A DNA stretch of 64,000 nucleotides from Phaeodactylum tricornutum CCAP 1055/1 (GCF_000150955.2 NC_011685.1:186001-250000), one strand, 5' to 3'. Numbered from the stretch's first letter, positions 34,664 to 46,200 are shown. The notes: generated by a model not told the origin, from the letters alone. Numbers and translations: made by a program.

Positions 34664-36148
34664 ATGGCGTCTTCGACTCTTTCTAGAATTGATTTGGCGA
34701 AAAGTAGTAACTACCACCACGAAATGCGTGATCCTCTAAAACCAAGGCGTTTGATATACCCAGAGGGAACTTCTGCTGCTTCTACGCCGAGTCGCACGAG
34801 GAGACTAATACGGTACTGTAGAGCGATCTCAGTAACGCTCGGCATGTTGTCTACGGCAAGCTTTGGACTAAATGCGCTATTGCTATACAATTCAAATACA
34901 CCGGGATCGACTGAGCCCTCTTTCGAGAATATTTTGATATCGCTTCTAGAAAATTCCAAGACCACTGTGGTCGGTGGTCGAGAAAGGGACAAAGCTGTCG
35001 CTAAAGGGGCCCTGGAGTTTTCTTCCCATCGAGCAAGTAGTCAGATACCGCTTTGGAGGCAAACAGGCAACAGCTCCACAGAAGCTCTGTTGACAACAAC
35101 ATTACCAGTCTGGATGCAAACTTATGTGGATTGGCATGTGGAGACACGTGCGAATTTAACCTCACAGAACTGGAACTCTACCCGCTACATCTTCATTAGC
35201 TGTCTTGCTAGCGACACAAAATGCGGTGGAGCCAGTGACCGGCTACAGCTGTTACCTTGGGCTGTACTCATGGCAGCTCGCGGCAATCGCCTTTTACTGA
35301 TACGCTGGGAACGTCCTTGCGCACTCGAAGAATTTTTGGTACCGAAAGATGTCGACTGGACTGTGCCTGAATGGCTGTGGCAAAGTGTGCAATTGTACAG
35401 TCCGCATCCCAAGCTTTTGATGTCGGGCGGCAAGCCTTCATTGCGACATGCCCAAGCGGCCGACCTCATTGTCGCTATTAGGCAGCAAGCCCATGATCAC
35501 GGCAAAACATTTTACGATGAATTGAAAGAAGACAATGAAGCGGGGTTCTATGAAGTGTTTCATGACGTGTGGAAGGCCTTCTTTCAACCTTCCCCGATAG
35601 TTCAAATACAAATCGAAAAGACCATGGACGACCTCGGTCTGAGACCGCGACGGTATATTGCGGCACATGTTCGCCAGAAGTACCACCGAGACAAGACACA
35701 CGACACCGACCACGTGGACAATGCCGTGAGGTGTGCCTACCAATCGCGACAAGGCGTTTCGAACACTATATACTTTGCCTCCGATTCAACCGTGGCCACA
35801 AAGCGGGCCGTGGACTTTGGGCGATACATTACGGCGTTAGCCAATGATACCGTGCCGTCGAGCATCAATGTTGTTGCACGCATCAATGTGTCGGAGCCGC
35901 TGCACCTGGACCGCGGATCTGCGTATTTGCAAAACACGGATAGCTGGCAATCTTTTAAACCAGATGACTTCTACGATGTGTTTGTTGATTTGTATCTTTT
36001 GGCGTCGAGCACTTGTGTGGTATACGGTGTTGGCGGCTATGGTCTTTGGGCAAGTCTATTGACCACGAAACGGTGTTCGTTCCGGCATTCAAGTCGCCAC
36101 TGCGGCTGGGAAGTTCCGTCGAACGGGAGCATTGCCCATATGTTGTAG
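34664..36148 (+). CDS. Type II fucosyltransferase-like membrane protein
   Basis: This single-exon protein has 494 aa. A basic N-terminus (PSRTRRLIRYCR) precedes a membrane anchor near residues 54-74. The lumenal part begins with a stem and then CGGASDRLQLLPWAVLMAAR near residue 186, a substrate-loop pattern seen in O-fucosyltransferase-like enzymes. IAAHVRQKY near 336 corresponds to the HxRxxx GDP-fucose motif, though its second Arg is replaced. VYGVGGYGLWASLL near 455 matches the later donor-binding block. Several N-glycosylation sites (NSS, NLT, NST, NDT, NVS) fit a lumenal location. The activity is inferred, and the altered HxR motif makes the donor uncertain. The start is ATG 34664 in an ACCATGG context. 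Confidence 0.6.
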   Translation: MASSTLSRIDLAKSSNYHHEMRDPLKPRRLIYPEGTSAASTPSRTRRLIRYCRAISVTLGMLSTASFGLNALLLYNSNTPGSTEPSFENILISLLENSKTTVVGGRERDKAVAKGALEFSSHRASSQIPLWRQTGNSSTEALLTTTLPVWMQTYVDWHVETRANLTSQNWNSTRYIFISCLASDTKCGGASDRLQLLPWAVLMAARGNRLLLIRWERPCALEEFLVPKDVDWTVPEWLWQSVQLYSPHPKLLMSGGKPSLRHAQAADLIVAIRQQAHDHGKTFYDELKEDNEAGFYEVFHDVWKAFFQPSPIVQIQIEKTMDDLGLRPRRYIAAHVRQKYHRDKTHDTDHVDNAVRCAYQSRQGVSNTIYFASDSTVATKRAVDFGRYITALANDTVPSSINVVARINVSEPLHLDRGSAYLQNTDSWQSFKPDDFYDVFVDLYLLASSTCVVYGVGGYGLWASLLTTKRCSFRHSSRHCGWEVPSNGSIAHML

Positions 36149-36753
36149 AAGTACAAGTCAGCGTTACCGACTGTGTAAGCGACTGCAAAACATGGAATGA
36201 TTCGTAAAACGAATTCTGGTCGCATAGTGGGATCTGTACAATCTGATGTCGAAGTCTCTTGGATACGGCCTGTTTGAATGGTTTTGCAAGTCCTTCGTCT
36301 AAAGTTGTTCACAAGGTTGCGCAGGCTATGTGCGTATGCTCACTCACACTGGTAGGTACTGTGCTTTAGAGGGAAAATATATCCGACATTTGATACTGTG
36401 TTCATCTATAGGTGACACATCCAATTTGGAAAATAAGGAAATCACATGCTCACAGTGGTAAATGTTATGATTGACTGTGAAAGGAATATTTTGTGCATAT
36501 TTGATACTATGTTCATCTATGAGTGAAATATCCAAATTGGCAAATAGGGAAATCACGCCATCGTAGTCTTTCCATTGCATCTTTGGTACGGCTTAAGTTT
36601 GCACGAAATCTCGACATCGATAAGTAAAATTCTGCTTGGCAAATTTTGACGTCCGGATCGCCGGTTCCGAGTACTGCGCGTGGAAAGAAAAAGTATCCAG
36701 CAAAGGTTGAGCTGAATCCGAAGTGAACAATATGTTACGCTTTTCCCACAAGG
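36149..36753. other. Convergent spacer containing a direct repeat
   Basis: This lies between a plus-strand and a minus-strand gene. It holds the imperfect direct repeat listed separately and no gene. Confidence 0.5.
36387..36556. repeat. Two-copy imperfect direct repeat
   Basis: Copy 1 covers about 36387-36445 and copy 2 about 36497-36556, with a spacing of 110 bp. Both contain TTTGATACT, TGTTCATCTAT, then ATCCAA and GGAAATCAC, with scattered differences. Similarity may extend about 15 bp upstream of each copy. Confidence 0.75.
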
Positions 36754-36972
36754 TTACGATTGTGTAGAAGACGGCGAGGCATCTGATTCAGCTAATCGGC
36801 GCTGGGCCCGTATGTTGCGCAAACGCTCCTTATCGCGTTCCACTCCGGCCCGCATGACGGCCTTGTCCCGAACCTGTGCGTAGTGGCTGTAATAGATAGC
36901 GCCCACCGCGGCCGTCATGACTATTCCCATGACCTTGGCAGCCCGGCCTCTGGGCAGCCACGACACCACCAT
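36754..36972 (-). CDS. PET117-like cytochrome oxidase assembly factor
   Basis: This single-exon protein has 72 aa. A short N-terminus with RGRAAKV precedes one hydrophobic segment (about residues 14-28). The pattern HYAQVRDKAVMRAGVERDKERL follows, and the GVxRDxER core is typical of PET117, a small mitochondrial inner-membrane protein needed with COX15 for heme A supply to complex IV. PET117 is usually about 75-110 aa, so the length fits. The start is the ATG in an ACCATGG context at 36972. The charged C-terminal helix should face the matrix. Because the protein is so short, the family call rests on one motif plus topology. Confidence 0.55.
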   Translation of the reverse strand: MVVSWLPRGRAAKVMGIVMTAAVGAIYYSHYAQVRDKAVMRAGVERDKERLRNIRAQRRLAESDASPSSTQS

Positions 36973-37715
36973 GGTAGTAGCAGTTATGAATTAGGATGTA
37001 TAGCTCGGATTGGATGCAGACCAAAAAGCAGATTCAGACGACTCGGATGAAAAGAAGAATCCTGTGTTGCTCTGTGAAGTATATTTTCGAAGCGTGTACC
37101 AATTCCGACAGATTATCGTTCTTCTAGAGTTGACGAAAACCAGTGGCAAGGATGAGAGAGACACGAAAAGCTTCTACCCTCGCAGTCAGTTGAAATGACT
37201 TGATGCTTTCTTCGAATAGCCACCAACCCCGTCCAATTGTCGGTTTGGAAGCGGAGATAGTGATGGACTGCATAAGCTTTTCACTGCCCTACGCACAAGC
37301 AAAGGTACTCTGTCAGTGTTCTCCTACTTTTGTCCTCAGGTGAGGGAGGACCGACGGACCGAGTCTGATTGGAAAATTATGGTCTCCTAAACGTTCTGAA
37401 CATAGCGAACTTTTAATCAATTCTATCCGATGCAACTTTCTTCATCTTGGGAGTAAGTTGAAATCCTGGCGGCGGTACGACGACGAAGAGACACCAACAG
37501 TACTTGAATACGCATTTGCTATGGAGCAAGAAAATCTTCCACACGAACCAAAGTAGACTTCGATTTTACCTTAAAGATCGAACCCAAAGCAACGTTCCGA
37601 CAGTGGAGAAAGCAGTGCCAACTACCGACGTCACAAGCGCATCACCCACAATCGCGATTATATAACCCCTTTGCGCAACACTCTACTCTCTTCTTGGACC
37701 AGCAACTAGGGTATC
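36973..37715. other. Divergent intergenic region
   Basis: About 740 bp between the PET117-like start (minus) and the GH16 start (plus). It must carry both promoters. No specific motif or additional gene was recognised. Confidence 0.45.
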
Positions 37716-39341
37716 ATGAAGCAAGCGGACGATACAATGATCCCAAATCGATCGTCGACCCACTTTTACGATGAAGACGAAGACGACGATGATGAGGAGG
37801 ATGACTTGGAGGAGCTTCAAGTTCTGCAGCCCTCCGCGAGACAGGAACTCAGACGAGCCGATCGCTTATCGGTGCGTTTGCTGGCAATTCCGGACGAAGA
37901 TGAGGACGAGCACGATCGCGTTTTGCGAAAGTCACTGCGCCTACTGGACAACGATCTAAACGGCTCATCTGGCTTGTTCGACGACGAAAGCAATGGCGCT
38001 GTGATACGTCAAAATTCGGGCGACATCAATTTAGGAGGAGGACTGGTCCGTCGGAGCTCACGGGCTTCTCTACGCTTGTCCGCACGCCCCGGTGAAGACG
38101 GCAAAACTGCAGGGCAACGCGTGTGCACGATGGTTGGTGTTGCCGTAGCAGCGGTTGTTTTGCTTTTAGGAATCGCCGGATTCATTGGTGTTACGGTCGT
38201 TGGCCCACCCAATCAACCAGTCGGACCGTACCAGTTGGTAGAACGACAGGAAGGAAACGATTTCTTCCAGTTCTATGACTTTTACGAAGGCCGAGACTCG
38301 GCCGGATCTAACGGGTTTTTGAATTACGTATCGTACGATAAGGCAACCTTGCGGGAAATCGTCAATGTCACCTACGAAGATGACGTTCTGGATATATACG
38401 CACAGCAACGCAGCACACCGGAAGTCGGTTCGAATGAAGCGCAGACCAAACAAGAACCATTTATTTACATGGGATCGGCTCCAACGCCAGCTGGTCCGCG
38501 AGATTCTATTCGCTTGGAAGGTAATCGCCGCTTCAATAGGGGCTTGTTCATCATTGATATTCGCCACATGCCCGTGGGATGCGGAGTCTGGCCCGCCTTT
38601 TGGCTCACGGACGAGGCCAATTGGCCAGTCAACGGAGAAATCGATATTGTAGAAGGCGTAAATTACCAGTCCGTGGCGAAGACAGCCTTACATACTACAA
38701 AAACATGCATTATGGACGACATTCCACTTGGTACGATGACAGGAGGATGGGATTCAGCCCAAGGTATCCCAAATGCCAAAACCGGTATCCCAGATATGAC
38801 AATGCGAGAAGCACGCAATTGCTTCGTGTACGATCCCCATCAGTGGCTGAATCAAGGGTGTGTTGCAGTGGATACGGAAGGAGGTTCGTTAGGAGTTCCG
38901 CTTAATGCTAAAGGAGGCGGTGTCTTTGCGTTGGAATGGGACCCCATCAACCGACACATTCGTACCTGGGTATTCTCTCCGCATTTAAATGTACCTGATA
39001 ATCTCGTCGATTCTATTCGAACGGCAAGTTTACCCGACTCAGAACGCATCGTGCCCGATCCAGATGTTTGGCCGCTTCCGTACGGCTTTTTTGCAATTGG
39101 TGAAGGTACCAACTGCCCGGCATACCATTTTCGGCATATGCGACTTGTATTTAATACGGCGTTTTGCGGCAGTGTGGCAGGAAACCGGTTCCACATTGAT
39201 TGCAAAAAGCAAGTCGCGGCCAACTTTAGTACCTGCACTGATTGGATCAAAAGCGAGCCAGAAGAATTGCAGGAAGCTTATTGGAAAATTCGCGGGGTGT
39301 ATGTTTACGAACGTGCGTGGGAGCGAACATGGAGTGTTTAG
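37716..39341 (+). CDS. Membrane-anchored GH16 glucanase-like enzyme
   Basis: This single-exon protein has 541 aa. A cytosolic N-terminus of about 130 residues contains a dense Asp/Glu run (about residues 17-32). A membrane segment lies at about 135-160 and a lumenal or extracellular GH16 domain follows. FIIDIRHMPVGCGVWPAFWL and GEIDIVEG near residue 308 give the GH16 catalytic signature ExDxxE, with both glutamates and the central aspartate present. GH16 members cut or transglycosylate beta-1,3/1,4/1,6-glucans. In diatoms membrane GH16 proteins of the Kre6/Skn1 type are linked to chrysolaminarin branching, but this protein looks closer to endo-1,3(4)-beta-glucanases, so I would not assign that role. 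Start ATG 37716 follows an in-frame gap with no upstream Met. Confidence 0.8.
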   Translation: MKQADDTMIPNRSSTHFYDEDEDDDDEEDDLEELQVLQPSARQELRRADRLSVRLLAIPDEDEDEHDRVLRKSLRLLDNDLNGSSGLFDDESNGAVIRQNSGDINLGGGLVRRSSRASLRLSARPGEDGKTAGQRVCTMVGVAVAAVVLLLGIAGFIGVTVVGPPNQPVGPYQLVERQEGNDFFQFYDFYEGRDSAGSNGFLNYVSYDKATLREIVNVTYEDDVLDIYAQQRSTPEVGSNEAQTKQEPFIYMGSAPTPAGPRDSIRLEGNRRFNRGLFIIDIRHMPVGCGVWPAFWLTDEANWPVNGEIDIVEGVNYQSVAKTALHTTKTCIMDDIPLGTMTGGWDSAQGIPNAKTGIPDMTMREARNCFVYDPHQWLNQGCVAVDTEGGSLGVPLNAKGGGVFALEWDPINRHIRTWVFSPHLNVPDNLVDSIRTASLPDSERIVPDPDVWPLPYGFFAIGEGTNCPAYHFRHMRLVFNTAFCGSVAGNRFHIDCKKQVAANFSTCTDWIKSEPEELQEAYWKIRGVYVYERAWERTWSV

Positions 39342-39464
39342 CTGCTGGATCCAGCTTTTGTTGTATCAGCAAGCTTTGTTTAAAATGGTATATTCGTCTA
39401 TTGAAAATCGAATGCTTCAATACTTGTACAGTACTCTTTAACAAATACGTCTTAATTTTAGATC

Positions 39465-40277
39465 CTACGAAAGAAAATCTGTTCCCAAACTTGATGCTTC
39501 TTCTAAGGAAGACTTTGACTCAGCAACTTCTCCCAAAGACTTCTGTACCTTTCCTAGGGCGATCCAGACGTGTCTCAAATGGCTTTTTTGGGGACAGTTG
39601 AATTGAAGGATTGCTAAAGCTTCCAAAAGGAGATTTTCAGCGGATTCCAAGTCACCAAGTGTTGCGTGTACGGATGCGAGATTGAAAAAGGCACTTGCCA
39701 CTGAAGGATGGTCTGTTCCGAACACCAAAAGGCGGAAATCGAGGCACATTTGGAATGCTTGAAGCGCTTTCACTTGATTGAGATTATCAACGTGCCTTTT
39801 GGCACGCTCATGAATTACACCGATATCAAACAGTATCCCAGCAAACATTTTCTGGACCCGTCTTGGTTCTTCCGTAATTGTCTTATTTTTCATAAACAAG
39901 GCTTTCCGAAAGTATGCGAGGGCCTCTTCGTCGCGTCCTGATCTCTGGAGTTCTCGTCCAAGTCTCGTTGCCATCTCAAACAGCTCCGTACTTTGTTCTT
40001 CTTTCGAAAATTTTGTCACAAGAAGCTGCATTGCTGACTTGTAGCTCAATTTCACTTGCGCGATATCGATAGGTGGCATATGATCTTCCATGGAAAATGA
40101 TATGGGACGAGAGCCCAGGGACACGACTGAGGGTGAAGATTCTAGCGATGCCGTGCTCATACTCTTTACGGAAAGGGGACTCTCCTCAATTCTGTTCAGG
40201 TTTTCGAGAGCCACTTTCGGGTCCTCGAAAACAAGTATTCCAGTGTCCATGGTGAGCGAGGGCTGCATGTGTCGCAT
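39465..40277 (-). CDS. TPR protein, kinesin-light-chain-like repeats
   Basis: This single-exon protein has about 270 aa. The N-terminal third is serine-rich and probably disordered. From about residue 100 there are tetratricopeptide-like helix pairs (ATRLGRELQRSGRDEEALAY, FNLASVHATLGDLESAENLL, WIALGKVQKSLGEVAESKSS). The pattern with FGTDHPSVASAFFNLA is typical of kinesin-light-chain-type TPRs, which bind peptide partners. No enzyme domain is present and the partner is unknown. The annotated start is the ATG at 40277; the frame extends a little further with a GTG, and other ATGs lie just downstream. It converges with the GH16 gene with about 120 bp between stops. Confidence 0.62.
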   Translation of the reverse strand: MRHMQPSLTMDTGILVFEDPKVALENLNRIEESPLSVKSMSTASLESSPSVVSLGSRPISFSMEDHMPPIDIAQVKLSYKSAMQLLVTKFSKEEQSTELFEMATRLGRELQRSGRDEEALAYFRKALFMKNKTITEEPRRVQKMFAGILFDIGVIHERAKRHVDNLNQVKALQAFQMCLDFRLLVFGTDHPSVASAFFNLASVHATLGDLESAENLLLEALAILQFNCPQKSHLRHVWIALGKVQKSLGEVAESKSSLEEASSLGTDFLS

Positions 40278-42014
40278 GATCACTTCAATTGTATGTGCTT
40301 ATTGCCAGCTCTATTCCCGGGACTTTCGGATGGCTGCACTCGTTGCTGTCTCGACTAAATGTGGGACATGGTCATCACTTCCGTTTTAGAGTTGTAGTAA
40401 TTTGCACGTTGAAAAGTCTTGAGAACATGGATGCATAAATACCAAGCAGTAGTCGCACCGTTCAACTCGGAGGAGACACGGAAACGCCAACAAGTGTAGT
40501 CCACGGCCAATAATGTTTCCACGGTTCTCATAGGGTGATTAGATTGATGACTGTGATCTTTTCAGATATATATTCAGATTTGAAACTGATAGTTTCAGAT
40601 TTATGATGCGTTGATTCCACGGGAAAATTCTTTCGATTCTATGAAATCCGCCCAAAACCGAACACGTTCACGGAATACTGAAACAAAGAGGAATAAAGCA
40701 TGTTTGGCCTGTACTATACTATTAAACAGAAAGGCATTTCACACTGACTCGTTCGTTATACGAGTGCTGTTTTTGGATCTCTACGAAACACAAGAAATGC
40801 CCTTCAAAGACGTTGGCCATGGCGACTATAAATAAAATGAAAATATCACGATAAGATCAGTCGTCTCAAATTTGATGTGCCGCTTTGTCTGTTTTCTCAG
40901 GCATAAATTCGAAGGGGGCCGGTTCGAAGCGATTACGGATGCAGTGAATAAACGTTTCAATGAATCATTCATTCAAGGATTAAATCTAAACCGCAATCCA
41001 GAGGCTCAACGGGTCATCGGACTCGCCTTCGGCGTTGGCAATTCCAATCCAACCGGGGTACGCTTTTGATTGATCGACTTACATTAAATCATGATATGCA
41101 CATGACTGCGGCTTATGCAATAGTGAACTCAAAAACTCGTTCTAAAGGGAAGCCATCTCACAGTCTAGTGCCTGTATTTATATAGCAATATGCCGAGGAA
41201 TCTAGAGAATGATCCCCAGAATTTGCTTCCACTCTTCTCTCATTTTCTGTCCCAACGGCATCATACTGGCTCTTCTTTCTCTGGTGCATTCACCCTGTGC
41301 TTTTTGTCAAGCTGGGTTTGCTAGAATTTCCCGAAAAAAAAAACACTTACATCAACTTCTAGCTCTGCATTTCCTGTCCATAAAGCGGTTGTAGAATGTT
41401 TTGCTTCACAGTTAGTGGATTTAGCCGCAGTAAAAAGGTCAATGATTTGTAATTACAGGTACCTGTAAGATAAACAAGCCAATTTATCTTTTAGTTCTTA
41501 AAGGGTGTGCAATGCGCTGGTTGTCGATTTCAAGGGGAAGAAGTTTACTACTAGCTACTTTGAGTGAGGTGTTGACTGTGAATTGCCTTATGCTTTGCTC
41601 AAAATATGATAATATGGTCTGCAATCTATTCTAAAAGTCAAACATTCGAAAAGCTTGTAGACTTGCGGGTACCAAATAAGTAGTATCGTTCGATAGACAG
41701 ACTCGCAGTCAATTGAAGAGTTACCAGTAAATCGGAATCGTAAGTCTGTCAGTGCTCCGCTGCAGGCGGACGACCAGCGGACCAAGCTTTAGAAGTAGAG
41801 TTTCGCGCATCTCAAAACGCATACGTGTTGGATGCGCTGCTGACTGTGAGCAAGACTGGAGAGCCCTGGCAACATGGACAAACGATGGGATACCAACTAA
41901 CAGGTACGACTCGGGAAGTCGATCGACGGCTTTCCGGGAAGTATATTCAAAGTGCGCATCGATCTCTTTTTCAAATTCCTCCCAAATCTCTCATACCTTT
42001 CCAACGTTACTATC
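40278..42014. other. Long intergenic region, no firm gene
   Basis: About 1.7 kb between the divergent TPR gene and the PsbP-like gene. AT-rich with several short open frames but no domain or splice chain that I could support. An open stretch near 41760-41945 lacks an ATG and probably belongs to the promoter or 5' UTR of the PsbP-like gene. Confidence 0.45.
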
Positions 42015-42750
42015 ATGTTTTTTCGTAACCTAGTGCTGACGGCCCTTTTTGCGATGGGCGCGGAGCAGCAAGTCGCGGCTTGGTCCTCTCCGTTGTCGCG
42101 TCGTCAGGCTTTTCAAGCGGCAACTTCAGCGGCCGTCATCGGCGTGTCGTCGACTATAGCGGGACATCCAGTACAAGCCTATCCTTCAGATGAAACGCCT
42201 CGTGTGGCGACTCGTATGGGAGGCTTACTAGAAGCTTTCCAGGACGGCCCTCGAGGATTTCGTATCATGATACCTTCCGGTATGTTTCACGCGCATACCT
42301 GCTTTCTAGGTTTGTACCGTAGCTATACTGCCTTACTCTGAATATTGTTGCTTCATAGGTTGGAATAAGTTTGAAGGTGAAGTCGGCGCTTACGACGTCA
42401 AATGGCAGGACTTGGTGGATCCCAGTGAGAACGTCAAGATCAGCAGCACACCGGTCAAGTCCACGACAGAATCAGTCGCCGCTCTGGGCGATGACGTGCA
42501 AGCTCTGGGTCTCAAACTGGCGGAGAAACGCAACGCCAAGCTGATTTCGGCGAGCGAGCGCTTGACTGAGGGGATCCTATTTTATAATTTTGATTTTGCT
42601 ATTAAGGATGGAACTCATCAGCTGCTGCAGTTGTGTGTTGGCAAGGGGCGCCTCTGGAGTTTGGATGCCAACTCGAAAGAAAAGCGTTGGGATAAGCGAG
42701 AAGAAATGTACAGCAACGTCCTGGCTAGTTTCATTCCTCGGCTCAATTAA
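42015..42750 (+). CDS. PsbP-domain protein with complex-plastid and Tat lumen signals
   Basis: The two-exon model is join(42015..42279, 42359..42750), 218 aa; the intron splits the Gly codon of PSGWNKF. The N-terminus is a signal peptide ending near VAA-WSSP (residues 20-26), resembling the ASAFAP-type cleavage site with an aromatic residue that directs import into diatom plastids. A twin-arginine signal follows (RR at 29-30, hydrophobic stretch to about 50, VQA-YPSD cleavage), which predicts delivery to the thylakoid lumen. The mature part has the PsbP fold (FRIMIPSGWNKFEGEVGAYD, LQLCVGKGRLWSL). PsbP and PsbP-like proteins support photosystem II or NDH assembly. Which subfamily this is remains open. 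The start is the ATG at 42015. Confidence 0.8.
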
Positions 42751-43295
42751 ATGATTTCTGTGGCTTTCTTTCATCTCGAACGAATGAGCGGTGCAATATA
42801 TTTTACTGGCTACAAAAATAAGTCTAAAGCAAACATGGACTTCCTGAAAACGAGTATGTAGTGCAAAGTGAGAGAGTCTCGTTTTCTTGTTATCCACAGT
42901 AAGTCGTAAAAAGGCGAGTAGCGACACAACAAAACAAGTGCCTAATCGCGCCATGGCAACTGATGGCAAGTTTCTTTTGCATTCAGCTTTCGTAGCGCGA
43001 AGGCCTGGTGATCGCAGCATAGAGTCTGATGTTCAGAATCTCGTGTTCCTACACCTGGCGAGAACAGGAGAAAAGTAGGACGCCGGGAGTCGCAAACAAA
43101 AAAGAATCCCACGTCGACACTGATATCAGTGTCTGCAGACCGATGCTGTGGCCGTTAGACTAAAAGCTCGTGAAAGAGACAGTCCGGAGACGATTGGCGG
43201 TGATCCCTTTTGCTGACCCTTCTTTTGCATCTCAAGGGCCGCACAACACGCTATAATGTATAGGTAGGTATAGATCGCATAACTTGTTGTAGTAC
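42751..43295. other. Convergent spacer
   Basis: About 545 bp between the stop codons of the PsbP-like gene and DDB1. Nothing recognisable was seen, apart from short open frames out of phase with either gene. Confidence 0.5.
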
Positions 43296-46200
43296 TCAAT
43301 GAAGCATTGTCATCTCCTCTACCATCGCTAAAACGTCGTCAATAGACAGCTCGGATCGCTCTTCGAGGTTGATCCTGTCGGTGTCCTTGGAACTATCATT
43401 GTTCTCGTCAGACCTTGAGTTCGCGAAATCATCCACTTCCCACCCGCCGTCCCGATTCATTTCAGCCACAACTGCCTCCATCGTCCTTCGATCCAAATCC
43501 AAAAATGTCTCAACTAGATCGCCATCAACAAAACCATGCGCGGGATGAACACGGAGCTCAGCTTGGCAAGATCTGTATAGCTGATGAGAGAAACCGCCCA
43601 CAGGCTGAATCGTTTTGGCAATTGCTCTTTCCAGCGTGATAAAGAAAGCAGCAGTTCTCCCGTCCAAGCCCAGGATAACCCCTAGAGAGCCTTCTACTGT
43701 TCCGAACAAAGTCTGACTTCCAGTTATCACAACAGGGCGACAAACTCTAGCCGGAGAGCTAGCTTTAGCAGAAGAGTCAGAGACTTTCTTCTTCTGGGGA
43801 GTGGTTGTCCTTCGCACGGCCCTCCGGCTTGATGTGGTGGAGTTGGAAGAGACCGGCATGACAAGACTGCCACTCATAAATTTGTTGCACATTTCTCCTA
43901 GGTGAAACTCTCCAATGTTATCCAATCGACAGCGAATCTCTTCACTGGTAGCAGCCTTGTTGCGTCGAAGGCAGAAAAGATTGTTCCAGTTTTCGGCACC
44001 AATGTACACGTCGTCCGTAAGCATTTCCACCGCGGTCGTCCAGTTTGGGTTGAAGTCTCGCGCAACTTCCTCAAGAGTTTCATGTTGAGGGTAGTACTGC
44101 ATTAAGCTAACTGACCTCATCAAGTCTCCCACAATTGCCAGCTTTTCTTCTGGATCTTGTTTGATGTTTGCTCCAGAAGGAATATTGTCTTTGGTGCCCT
44201 CACCCATAGTCATTGGGTTTGCCAAAGATGGACTATTGTCCGTCACAGGTTTCGCTCGGCTTTTCACAAACAAGCTCACTATGTGTCCATGGTGCCCGAT
44301 TCCCACGTACTCTAGCCGCAAGACACCACAATCCGCAACAATCTGCACAACATGTGTTTTGGAATTGACAGTACACAAAAAATTGCCGTCGTAGAACTGG
44401 CAAATACTGTAGACACCGCCTTGCGTCGACATTTCCGTAATCTGTCGCACTGCACGTGTGCTGGTTGGCGTCCCGGAAGCCTCGTCCGCTTGGCAAGAAT
44501 AGACAAGAATGCGACCACGACTTGGCTCATCTTCGTCTGGCATTGCGTATGCGGTACCAACCAGCAAAAACGGCCTATGTACGGGTTGGTCCGATTGATC
44601 TCCGTCAGACGGAATCCGTAGCGTGGCGTACACCATTGACAATATCATTTCAAATGGTTCGAGATCCACTCGATGGATATCATCGAAATTGGCGTCATCC
44701 ATAAAACGAATGCAGTTGCCCATGTTCGCCTCGTCCCCACCCAAACTGAATTGCTTGATACCGCTTTCGATACAGCCTACGGCGAACAATCGACCGTCGG
44801 CACAATGAACGATTCGACAGGGAGCCATTCCTAGTCGACAAGTTGTGACGTGAAGCTTTTGAATGTCGTCAATGATCCCCATACGCAGAAACGAATCGTC
44901 CGCCACGCACAACGAATAGCGTTGACTTCCGCCAGTTGCCGAATCGAACAATAGTGATGACGAGAATGGTGTCGCAACATTGACCACAATACTTTGCTGC
45001 GAAGGAGGTCGGCTGACATCGTCTTCCTCCTCGTCGTCACCGGCTGAGAGGTTGACGTTGGAATAGCATAGCTTTGGATTGAACTGGTTTGCAGAAATTC
45101 CACCGACACCTGCCAAGTAGATAACTGTAGGACGATCTCCAGTCGCTAGGACGCACGTTCCGCCCTGCTCAGTACATAATGGAACGAGATCGATTCGCTG
45201 CGTTCCTAAACAGACTTCTTTCTTTGACTGCACGAAAATTGATGCACCCCGTTCGACAACCGCAAACGAAATCAGTGTACCGTCTCCGAGACCAACAAAC
45301 AACATATTCACACCAGAACCAGTGGACGAAAGTGAAGTTGATGTTGATGTGGTATTGCCGGATGTGCCGCTGGAAAAGTCCAACGTTATCAAACAGAGGC
45401 TACGTGCCATCATGTTGTTCCGATTTCTATGAGACGGACTCGCCAAGGAGCTTGTGGTGTCGCTGACCAAATCCTCGTCTTCGTCCGTACTTAGATGTAT
45501 CTTGAGGAGCTCTTCCAATCCATCGTCTAGCGACAAGAGACGGACCGTGAAATCGTCCCACAAGCCGACGGCTAGAAAACTGCTCGTGTGTGATGTGCTT
45601 TTTCTTACGTCATTGTCCACATCCATGGCGTCCGACGCAGCAAAGGGATTCAAGTTCAAACAACTGACTTCGCGTTCCATTTGCTGCCCCGAACATTCCC
45701 GGATCTTCCCTTCTTCTATCTTCAAATAAAGCACCTTTCCGCCATTGAGGGCAACTGCTATTTGTCCAGCTTCGTTGGCTGTGCCCACAGTAATGGCCGC
45801 CCCGGATGGGACGAGCCACGTGTCCAACACGGCCTCCATTGTGGCGAATCGCACTTCCCCTTCTGTGATTTGAAGCAGACCATTCTGGTGCGCTTGGACG
45901 TTACCGACGTATAGCGTTGCACAGGATGACTTCAGGCCGATAAGAAAAACTTCTTCCAGAGTGCCTCCCGGAGCAACATCGCCTTCTTTCTCGTCTTGAG
46001 ACATGTCATCCATTGTCGTCACTCCTAGTACGCGTGTTTCGTGCACGAACGATTGTACCAGATACGTATCGTCAACATCGGCAAACGATCGTCGCAAGCT
46101 CCATACGTTTTGTATGCCGGGAATTTCGACCGCCGCTGATTCATTCATGCCAATTCCGTTACGAATTAAACGGAGTGAACCCGATTTGGATGAACCCGAC

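Noticed and set aside
41760-42014. Open stretch without ATG before the PsbP-like gene
   Set aside because: No start codon or convincing acceptor-donor pair; more likely 5' UTR.
43130-43200. tRNA-like segment near the DDB1 end
   Set aside because: A weak A-box-like stretch but no matching B box or cloverleaf.
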